This document shows, piece by piece, positions 56,004-64,000 of a stretch of DNA of 64,000 nt (within the stretch, counting starts at the first letter, position 1; each line of letters begins with the position of its first letter). The stretch comes from Clarireedia homoeocarpa (Eukaryota; Ascomycota; Leotiomycetes; Helotiales; Rutstroemiaceae): contig LNKV01000012.1 of the NCBI GenBank assembly GCA_001465935.1, positions 195,302 to 259,301 of the forward strand. The letters run 5' to 3'. The notes beneath the pieces were generated by a model. It saw only the letters and a list, made by a program, of their open reading frames with translations. It made no database searches and was not told where the DNA came from. A program made the translations under genes and the position numbers.

Positions 56004-56495
56004 TCATGGTTTCTTGGCTTTCATAGCAGCTGCTTGCGCCCGCCTTGTGTTAATTCCAACACCACTGAGGAAGGCAATTCTCATCGCCGCCCCCATATAC
56101 ACAAAGCCAACATTTCCCCATGCCATTTTGTTCCATTTAAGCACATTCCAGTATATTTCATGGCCCAATCCACTAACACTGTACAAATGGCCAAAATCCG
56201 CAATAAGAAGGCCGATTAAAACAGCACGCCATACTCGCAAATCAAAGGAAGATCTTAGAACGATGGCTTCGTTGATGGCGAAAAGAAGATAAAGGTTGGC
56301 GAGTTGGGTGAGGACGATCCTTGTTGAGAGCGGGATACTTGGTTCGAAGGACGGAGATGAGGAGTAATGAGTCCATTGAAGGTAATTGAGGGGTTGAAAG
56401 TGGGCGTAATAAGCGCCGACAAGCGCAGATACGGGTTCAATGATTAAGAAAAACCAGCTATACGCCATAGGCAGTCGGAAGTCTGGTGGAGCCAT
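56004..56495 (-). CDS. DUF7704-like integral membrane protein
   Basis: A single exon of 163 aa from ATG at 56495 (MAPPDFRLPMAYSWFFLIIE). Four hydrophobic segments are visible: SWFFLIIEPVSALVGAYYAH, VLTQLANLYLLFAINEAIVL, VWRAVLIGLLIADFGHLYSV and WGNVGFVYMGAAMRIAFLSG. The order and the pattern ADFGHLYS match a family of small fungal membrane proteins annotated DUF7704, of unknown function. The tail is short and basic and ends KAKKP, which resembles a dilysine ER-retrieval type of ending but is not a strict KKXX. No introns are visible. Confidence 0.75.
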   Translation of the reverse strand: MAPPDFRLPMAYSWFFLIIEPVSALVGAYYAHFQPLNYLQWTHYSSSPSFEPSIPLSTRIVLTQLANLYLLFAINEAIVLRSSFDLRVWRAVLIGLLIADFGHLYSVSGLGHEIYWNVLKWNKMAWGNVGFVYMGAAMRIAFLSGVGINTRRAQAAAMKAKKP

Positions 56496-57965
56496 ATTAA
56501 ACTGACGAGGTGCGGGTCGGGCAGACTGGTCTGTTTCTGTTTCTTGTTCTGGTTCTGGTTCTGGTTCTGTTTCTGGTTCTGGTTCTGGTTCCGTTTCTAG
56601 TTCCGTTTCTGTTTCTAGGAAGGTCGCGATTGCGCAGTGGTTGCGGTTGCGGTTGCGGTTACGGTTGCGGTTGCGGTTGCGGTTGCAGTTGTGGTTGTGG
56701 TATCTGACTCAGAATGGGCCGCAAAAATGTCGTTCTTATCATCTATCAAGAGAACCGTGTACGTACCTCTGTACCGTCAAGACGGCGATTCAGAAAACGC
56801 GTAAAATTCTGAAACGCTAATGGAAAGCGCGTGGCATCCGGGGGATCAGCGGCCAGGGTGCAAGATGTCACGCCGTTTTAACAAAGCCACCTCGGGCTTC
56901 CCCCGAAGATTCCCTCCACCATCGAAAAGTGCAGGAAACATCCACTAGAGCAGCTTCACAAATGGCCGTTTTGGGGAGATGATCCGACCCGGGCAAGGGG
57001 TAGGACCCTTAGACTGAGTTACCAACACCCGTTCCCATCCTTCCCAAACAAGGCTTTCGTAAACCTCCATCATTTCCTTGGAGAAGAGACTGTGTGTGGC
57101 TGTCTCCCGAATCCTCCTTTCTCTCTTTGTCTTCTTTCCCTTGCGTGGCATCCCGAAGATCACAAAGTCTCCAATCATACGCAGCGTTGCTCATGTTAAT
57201 CGGCGAATCCGAAATTTGCAGAGTGAGATCAGCACGCTATGCTCTCCCCTCTCCCCTCTCCCCATTCTTCGTTTCTTTCTCGACTTCGAAACCTTCCATG
57301 ATCATTCGGCCAAACTTTAATTCGAAATCCGGTTGCCACTTTTCCTTATGCGGCATCCCTGCACTGCTCTTTCCAGCAAAGACAACGAAACCGAAAACTT
57401 TTGATTATTTTTTTCTTTTTCTCGACCGACGAGGGATGGAGGACGTTGTGCTTCTCCACAATTGAGCGCTTGATATTGTAGGGTTCGAGAGGGACGCGCT
57501 CCTCACTCCTCACTCCTCACTCCTCACTCTTCACTCCACTCTTCACTCCTCCCTCCTCCCTCCTCCCTCCTCGCTCCTCACTCTTCTCTTCTTTACACGC
57601 TTCATTTCCTTCCAAAGCCACATCACACTCCATACACAAACATACACACTTCCGCCCTCGCCCCCACACTCCTTTGATCTCAATTCGATTGACATTGCCA
57701 ATCTCAGTCATTTCAGCGTTCCTCTTCTCTCCTCTTTTTTCTTTGTATAGCAACCCACACGCTTTTCATTTCACACCGCCATTTTTTTTCCCGCTCCCGC
57801 ATCGCAGGGACAATCCACAAATCCCACAAGACCCTCATCTTGCCGGAACCTTTTACTTTCTCCAACCCATCTATCATCACCCACATTTTTTTTGGACTTA
57901 GACGACCTGTACGACGACAGAACAACGTATATCCACTTTAATTTCTTGAGCAAGCAGATTCAAAG
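56496..57965. promoter_or_regulatory. 1.5-kb divergent spacer with hexamer and CT-rich repeats
   Basis: Contains GGTTCT repeats (about 56540-56612), GGTTGC repeats (about 56637-56697) and a CTCCTCACT/CTCCCTCCT tract (about 57496-57592), then a strongly pyrimidine-rich leader up to the F-box/WD40 start. Long CT tracts before the start codon are common in fungal promoters. Open frames over these arrays are artefacts. Confidence 0.6.
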
Positions 57966-59990
57966 ATGACTCGAGTCTTCCCAACTAACGACTGGGCACC
58001 CGCTCAGGAAGCGCGAATTCCGCTCAATGGTACTCCTTCTTCCGATTTACACAGTCCAGAGTACGGTCATTCAGCTTCCACATTCCGCCGTCGCTCTCGC
58101 CTCATGTCCCTCCCTTTCGGCAGCACCGATCTATCTGATCGCATCACAAACCTATCAATCAGCGAGGATCAGGATGGGCCTGCCAATGAGAGGCGCGAAG
58201 GTGGTGGTATAAGAAATCTGATTAGACGTGCATCGGTGTCCATTAAGAACAGACAACGTCGACATTCACATACAACAGAAGAACGACCATCGACTTCGGC
58301 TTCGACATGGAACAGATTAAGGCAAGCTACAAGTTTTAGCAGGAATTCACGAGTCCTCCCTCAACAATTCGATGTTGGCGGCCCTGTCGATTCATGTGAA
58401 GAGTTGAATCTGCCAATACCTGGCCATGCCGGAGCACCTCCTGTCATACCTTTTGGGAGTGGCAGCGCTGCAAGGGCCACTGCTGCTGCGCAGAATGAAT
58501 TCCTGAACAAGCATCGACAACTCCTACTTCCGGACGATACACTCCACAACGATCGGGAAAGCGGCATTGGGATAGCACTCACCACGACGACCGAATCAAT
58601 ACAGTTTGAGGATACCCCGATAAGCACGGTTGACTTCATCAGCGCTCTCCCAGCTGAGCTATCAATTCAGATTCTAGCTCATTTGGATCATCACTCTCTC
58701 GTAAATGTGGGATTGGTGTCGCACAAATGGGCACAGATGTCCGCTTCACAACATGTTTGGCGTGAAGCTTTCTTGAGAGAGAAAGCCAAGACATATGCTA
58801 TGAGCAAGCCAATTACACCTGGAGCAGGGTTAGGTATTCCGGCCATGTCACCTAACACAGACTGGAAAGATCTCTATCGCATCAGACAGGAATTAGAGGG
58901 AAGATGGAATACTGGAAAAGCGGAGCCAATTTATCTCATTGGGCACTTGGACAGCATCTATTGTATCCAATTTGACGAGTAGGCTTATTTCGCCAATGGA
59001 CAAGCATCATGCAGTTACTAACTTTTGACTAGGTCCAAAATCATTACTGGATCCAGAGACAAGACAATTCGGGTCTGGGATATGAAGACTTATACTTGTA
59101 CACTGGTTATTGGTCCGCCGGAAGTCGTGTATAGCCCTTCCCTCATCACTGGTAGCGATGGCAACCTTCAGCATTTTGCTATGGGGCCAAGTCAAGTTCG
59201 AGAGGCAGAATCTGTTCCCAAGACTGTCTCATACTCGTTGCACCACAATGCTTCAATCCTCTGTCTGCAGTACGACGAACACATCCTTGTAACTGGCTCA
59301 TCCGACAGTACCTGTATTGTGTACGATATCAAGAAAGGATATAAGCCGATAATGCATCTGCGCCATCATACTGCAGCCGTGCTTGACCTTGCATTTGACG
59401 ACCGCTACATTGTTACATGCTCTAAAGATGTTAGTATCTGCATTTGGGACCGTCACACTGGCCAAATGTTGAAGCAACTTCGGGGTCACTCGGGACCCGT
59501 GAACGCTGTGCAAATGAGAGGCAATACAATCGTCAGTTGCAGTGGAGATTTTCGAGTCAAGCTATGGAACATTGACACGGGCAAAAACATTCGAGAATTT
59601 TCCGGTCATACAAAAGGTCTTGCTTGCAGTCAATTCTCTGAAGATTCTAAATATATTGCATCGGCTGGCAACGACAAAATAATTCGCATCTGGGATGCAA
59701 ACACTGGGGAGTGTCTCCAACGGATTGGTGCTCATGAAAACCTTGTTCGATCATTACACATTGATTCTGTTAGCGGTCGGTTGATATCTGGAAGTTATGA
59801 TCAAGATATCAAAGTGTTCGATATGGAAAGTGGACGCCTGTTGCTTGACTTTCCGAAATGGCATGCAAGTTGGGTGTTGGGAGCGAAGTCGGATTATAGA
59901 CGTATTATTAGCACTGGGCAAGATCCTAAAATTCTTATCATGGACTTTGGCATGGATATCAAAGGGATTGAGAAGCTTGAAAGCATTTAA
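57966..59990 (+). CDS. F-box and WD40-repeat protein (putative SCF substrate receptor)
   Basis: Two exons (57966-58978, 59033-59990) give 1,971 nt and 656 aa. The 54-nt intron has a consensus TTACTAAC branch site. The first 215 residues are Ser/Arg-rich. The F-box is at about residues 222-265 (FISALPAELSIQILAHLDHH then VNVGLVSHKWAQMS). WD40 repeats run from about residue 322 to the end: HLDSIYCIQFDE, ITGSRDKTIRVWDM, VTGSSDSTCIVYDI, VTCSKDVSICIWDR, VSCSGDFRVKLWNI, ASAGNDKIIRIWDA, ISGSYDQDIKVFDM. F-box/WD40 proteins link Skp1-cullin-Rbx1 ubiquitin ligases to phosphorylated targets. Related fungal proteins include the methionine-pathway and cell-cycle receptors, but the N terminus here does not match those I know well, so no specific gene name is given. 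Confidence 0.9.
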
Positions 59991-60627
59991 TGAAGATCAA
60001 TGCATTCACGGCGTCATATGGTTATATGGTTAGAGAACTTGAATAGAGGATATCACAGCGACGACGATGGAATTGGCATGGTCTACTGGGCGTTGTTTTA
60101 CTTGGACCGGACAAAGAAGAGTTAAAGACTTTCTCTGCGGGTGTTTGGAGTTACCAGAACTTTGAAGCTTTGTAAAGTGCTTCATAGCTAATTTATTTGT
60201 TATGCCTTTCGATATAGATATTCTACTAGAGCAGCAATGGTATTATCATTTACACTTAGCATCAATTAGCTTTCACTTCATTGAGCGATAGTCGCGGAGT
60301 TCAATGGATCCATTGATGAGCTCACGTACGCCAGCCCTTTGTGCCACAAGCCGAATAATGTTGTCGTGAGCAGTATTTCCTGTATATTTTCAACATTACC
60401 TTGCAACTGTACAAACAAGTAGCTCCTTTGTTCTCTCGCTCTAAGAAGTATCAAGCCCAGTCGAACCTGTCGAAAATTGATCCCTTTGATTGGTTGATGT
60501 CTTAGGGCAGTTTAGCGTGTTCGCTTATTTTTTGCTTCCCGCACAATCTCCAAAAGTTCTCGCTCTTGTGTCCCTCGTCTCTCGAAATCCATTCCCATCA
60601 CGACAATTCACGACAAACTCAGCAACC
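59991..60627. other. Spacer between the F-box/WD40 gene and eS7
   Basis: 637 bp containing the 3' end of the first gene and the promoter of eS7. Near 60472 a CGAAAATTGA resembles the GAAAATT core of the yeast RRPE element, but one short match is not enough to call a site. Confidence 0.4.
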
Positions 60628-61582
60628 ATGAGTGCCCTCAACAAGATCGTGCAAAACAGCCCTTCGCGCTCGAATCCATCCGAGCTTGAGACCAGCGTTG
60701 CTGGCGCTCTCCATGATCTCGAGACCAACACCCCAGACTTGAGGGCCGACTTGAGACGTCTTCAATTCTCTTCTGCCAGAGAGGTAAGATTTCTTCTAAC
60801 GTGATTCTGCACAATTAGGACTGGGATGCAGTTATCGATATTTTCTTGCGATCGGCGCCGACATTTCATTGCGTATGGCGTATATACAGACGACGTTTTC
60901 ATCCTCGAGCAAATTGGTATTTCGAAAGGATATCACAAGAGTGGAAGATGAAAATCGATGAACTTATATTATACAATATGGAATGGGGTGTTGGCGCTGA
61001 TTAGTGGAATCGAACGGGCTGCGGACCATGTCTTTTTGACTGGAGATCGCCTGCTGATTTTGATCCCATTGTAGATTGAAGTTGGCCACGGCAGGAAGGC
61101 TATTGCCATCTTTGTCCCCGTTCCTTCCCTCAAGGATTTCCACAAGATGCAGCAACGGTATGTCCCTTTCTCTCCGATTTCAGGAGTTCTGGACTCTGAT
61201 ACTGATACTGAATAGTCTCACCCGTGAACTCGAGAAGAAGTTCTCAGACCGTCACGTCCTCATCCTTGCTTCCCGCCGTATTCTTCCCCGCCCCAAGCGA
61301 TCCAACAGATCCAGAACTTCTCAAACCCAAAAGAGACCTCGTTCCAGAACACTCACTGCTGTGCACAGTGCTATCCTCGAGGACATCGTCTACCCAGTTG
61401 AGATTGTTGGAAAGCGTCTCCGCACCAAGGAGGACGGCACCAAGGTCTTGAAGGTTATCCTCGACGAGAAGGAGAAGGGTGGTGTTGATCACAGGCTCGA
61501 CACCTACTCTGAGGTTTACAAGAAGTTGACTGGCCGTGGTGTTAGCTTCGAGTTCCCACAATCTGGTTCCGCTGAGTACTAG
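60628..61582 (+). CDS. RPS7: 40S ribosomal protein eS7
   Basis: Three exons: 60628-60783, 61075-61157, 61216-61582, 606 nt and 201 aa. It is a small-subunit ribosomal protein needed for 18S rRNA maturation. Typical parts are MSALNKIVQNSPSRSNPSEL, IEVGHGRKAIAIFVPVPSLK across exon 2, RVLI-type FSDRHVLILASRRILPRPKR, LTAVHSAILEDIVYPVEIVG and LDTYSEVYKKLTGRGVSFEF. Codons are strongly biased to C-ending forms (ATC, GTC, AAG), as expected for a highly expressed gene. Intron 1 is 291 nt, long for this genome, while intron 2 is 58 nt. A run of 17 A begins 21 bp after the stop codon. Confidence 0.97.
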
Positions 61583-62158
61583 ATATTTTGTACTGTCTAA
61601 GCAAAAAAAAAAAAAAAAATATTGGGATCTTCAGGGGGTTTAAACGATGAATGGGACTCTGAGTTAAGGAGTGGCTGGGTTCGTCTTCTCAATTCGGAGG
61701 CACAATAGATGAACTTTGCGAATACCAAAAGCTTGTGCCCTTCTCATCAACAAGCAATCTAATACTTGAAGATCTTGGACATACTGTATGTGAACTTGTT
61801 CATGCACTACTTCTGAATTTGTTAGTGGCCATGTGTTCCCGGTTCCTTTAGATATGCAGACAGTTTGGTGTTTTGCATACAGTCTACAAGTAGTCGCTAC
61901 AACATGCATCAATCTCCTGCTCTGCTAAATTAACAGGTGTTATCATCTATCTTCTACACAAACCATGTCCTAACTATTCCAGCTCTGGTTTACCTAAACA
62001 CAAACAACAAATGGGTATAATAAAATTTATCACTCATCCCACTTCAATTCATAAACTATGCATTCCCTCTCCTCTACTCTCCTTCATGTGCACCGGTTGA
62101 GTCCCCTCCTTCCCTTTCCCCCACATGGCATCTTCGCTTCCTTCATTCCTCAACCCAT
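61583..62158. other. Convergent 3' spacer, 576 bp
   Basis: Lies between eS7 (plus) and dynactin p62 (minus). Starts with a 17-A run at 61603-61619. No coding feature is supported. Confidence 0.5.
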
Positions 62159-64000
62159 CTACATCGCAATCCTCCCCACGCCCAAGACACACCAATAAGC
62201 CAACTCTCTCTTTTCCCTCCCCTCCTTCTCCTTCTCCTTCTCCCTCCCTATCGCACCACCACCAGGACCACCGCTGCCGCCCATCCCCGGCTCATCCCCA
62301 CCAGCATCCGTCTCCCATTCCACACGCACAAACACGGGAATCTCACACAGGTCTTCGTCTTCGTCCAGTCTCTCTACCGTTTCCTTTTCTGTACCAGTAC
62401 CATGACCCGCGCCAGCACCTGTACTACTCCATCTCCCCGGGGTCACTTCCACCACCACCGACGTCCAGTTCCTCCCCTTATCCCACGGTTTTCCGTGCGC
62501 TTCGCCTCCTTCCGCGCCCAATTCACTGGAAACAGTCGCCCGTCTTTCCCTCTGCGATGAATCTTTCCCGCCCGCGCCCGTAGAGCCGTCTTGTAGAGCT
62601 TCATCCCACATATCCGTGTTAGCGCCGACGTCGAATTGCGGACACAGCAAGATGACTTTCGAGGCGTGGCGATCTGTGGTGCGGACTTTGGTCGCCAGAC
62701 TGACTTTGATGGGGTCGAAGAGGGGATTTTTGAACGTGAGGAGGAATTGGGTGGGGCGGAGGGGAAGGAGGACGATGCTGGGGTTGGGGGGGAGAGGCGA
62801 GAGGGATATGCTGGGGATGTAGGATAGGGCTATGAGGCGGATGCGGAAGCGTGTGGTTTGCACTTTAGACTCGGGTTTGGTGAGAATGTGGCGGCAGGTG
62901 CGGCAGCGTTTGGAACGCTTGGTGCGGAGGAGGTAAGGGATGGGACGGAGGGAGGAGAGGAAGCGGGTGGGGGGTGTGGGCTGGTTGAGTCGCTGAGAGG
63001 GGCTTATGGTGCCGGACCAGCCTTCTGTGTGGAGTTGAGTTAGGGCAGCGGTCTCGGTGGATGGGTCGAAGATCTGGAGGCCGTCGGAGGCGTCATTAGC
63101 TTCGCGAATGTTTCCTCCTTTGGATTTGGCCTTCTTGTCGGAGAGACTTCCCCCAGTATAGAGACCCATTATACGTGTTAGGGCTCCTGGTGATCCATAG
63201 CCATAATCTGAGGAGAATCCAAGGGCGCTACTTGGATTGGAATCTGCTAGTTGGCCTTGGTAAAATGACTTCAGATTCGCAAATTGACTTTCTGCGTCTA
63301 ACTTCTCGAAAGGGTCCAGTTGTGCCTTTTCAGTGAGTTCTTCTGCATCTTCAAGTATCGTTGTCGTAGCCAAAGATGATCGTCTCTCCTCTCGATCTCG
63401 CCGACGCTCTCTAGGACTTATCACGGGCTCTCCACCGTTCTTGATTTTGGCGAGCTGTGAGAAGACCGAGTTGGGTTTATCGAATTGTATGCCGATTTCG
63501 CGAGAGCTCCACATGCAGTATGAGCAGTGGAGGATGTAGGGCGTTGATCCTGATGTAGAGGACGAGGGATCGGAGGATTCGAAAGCACTGACTGTGAGGG
63601 GGGATATGCATATCGGACACTGGAAGCAGGATCTCGTGCATCTTTGAAGTGTGGAAAGTGTAAGCGTGCGGTCTTTTGCTGGTAGAGAGCGGGAACAAGG
63701 AGCTAAGAAGCTCATAGAGGAAGTAGATTTACATACCTGTTTCCCTCGCTCTTCACCGTGCTACTTGGCACCTCAAATAAACAGTTTGGGCAATACCATG
63801 TCACAATCTCATCCAGCACACATCTTGAACACCTAATCTGGTGGCAATCCTCGCAGTAAAGAAGGTGTTCGAGGGGGTATAAGCTATAGTTTGCGCGAGG
63901 AGCTCTTGGGTCAAATATTCGCTCTTCTTCTTGGACGGTGGGTGATTCTGGAGGTGTGTGTGAAGAGTGAGAAGGTGCAGATGTGTCTGTGCAAGGACAT
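62159..64000 (-). CDS. DCTN4: Dynactin subunit 4 (p62), 5' partial
   Basis: Two exons are visible on the minus strand: from the right window edge to 63737, then 63641-62159, with a 95-nt intron (63642-63736). The first exon continues beyond position 64000. The visible part encodes about 582 residues. p62 caps the pointed end of the Arp1 filament in dynactin, the dynein activator for microtubule transport; the Neurospora orthologue is RO-2. The N-terminal cysteine clusters are clear: LLYCEDCHQIRCSRCVLDEI, WYCPNCLFEVPSS, then after the intron RCTRSCFQCPICISPL and LHCSYCMWSSREIGIQFDK. Further on, a helical part includes DAESQFANLKSFYQGQL and a beta-rich C terminus includes RCRTCRHILTKPESKVQTTR. 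Upstream residues at the edge (CPCTDTSAP) match the extreme N terminus of fungal p62, so only a few residues are missing. The stop at 62159 ends after VLGVGRIAM. Confidence 0.92.

Noticed and set aside
60784..61074. C/D-box snoRNA in eS7 intron 1
   Set aside because: Box-like motifs exist but there is no terminal stem, and C and D boxes are either too close or have no pairing flanks.
1..64000. CRISPR array, bacterial operon or phage genes
   Set aside because: The window has spliceosomal introns and eukaryotic genes throughout; tandem repeats lack unique spacers of even length.
1..64000. Secondary-metabolite gene cluster
   Set aside because: No polyketide synthase, peptide synthetase, terpene cyclase or cluster regulator is present, and the only MFS transporter is broken.

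Overview
This window is fungal nuclear DNA from a filamentous ascomycete (Pezizomycotina). A leotiomycete of the Sclerotinia/Botrytis kind is my best guess from protein flavour alone; no marker gene fixes the genus. The evidence is short spliceosomal introns (mostly 45-95 nt, GT..AG, with CTAAC/CTRAY-like branch sites), intergenic DNA rich in microsatellites, and a set of eukaryotic housekeeping genes. Many long open frames in the spacers do not begin with ATG, and I treat them as chance.

Region 1 (1-11,040) is a relic or mobile-element zone. It holds a decayed DUF3435 gene, the tyrosine-recombinase family that includes the captains of Starship giant transposons (about 2,200-4,700). It also holds a 216-bp element with 30-bp terminal inverted repeats (4,996-5,211), a truncated gene of possible PD-(D/E)XK fold (5,757-6,380, minus), a pogo-type helix-turn-helix fragment ending in a perfect 34-bp palindrome (7,242-7,367), a broken Ty1/Copia gag with TGG-to-TAG type stops (7,682-8,165), an apparently core-deleted pogo-like transposase remnant (8,250-8,912), and a frameshifted MFS transporter (9,145-11,040, minus).

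Region 2 (11,041-32,556) is mostly ordinary: an STB3-like protein (minus), DNA topoisomerase III (minus, 6 exons, one GC-AG intron) divergent from a DUF1295 membrane oxidoreductase (plus), an uncharacterised acidic protein with a 38-residue tandem duplication, a 76-aa single-pass membrane protein, a coiled-coil protein, a 3-kb gene-free stretch, and the splicing factor CWC22 (minus).

Region 3 (32,557-64,000) contains DPM2 (plus, with an ATG-only first exon), a WD40/BCAS3-like protein (plus), a SET-domain protein (minus), a 4-nitrophenylphosphatase/PHO13-type HAD phosphatase with a 22-nt microexon (minus), 6-phosphogluconolactonase (plus), two uncharacterised Ser-rich or coiled-coil proteins, a DUF7704-like membrane protein (minus), an F-box/WD40 protein (plus), ribosomal protein eS7 (plus), and dynactin p62/DCTN4 (minus, running off the right edge).

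The genes do not form a pathway or a recognisable secondary-metabolite cluster. They are independent housekeeping functions: DNA topology, splicing, ER mannosyl donor synthesis, pentose phosphate pathway, translation and dynein transport. The most unusual material is the relic zone in the first 11 kb. A single N at 43,098, next to a 55-bp exact duplicate, suggests a local assembly problem.
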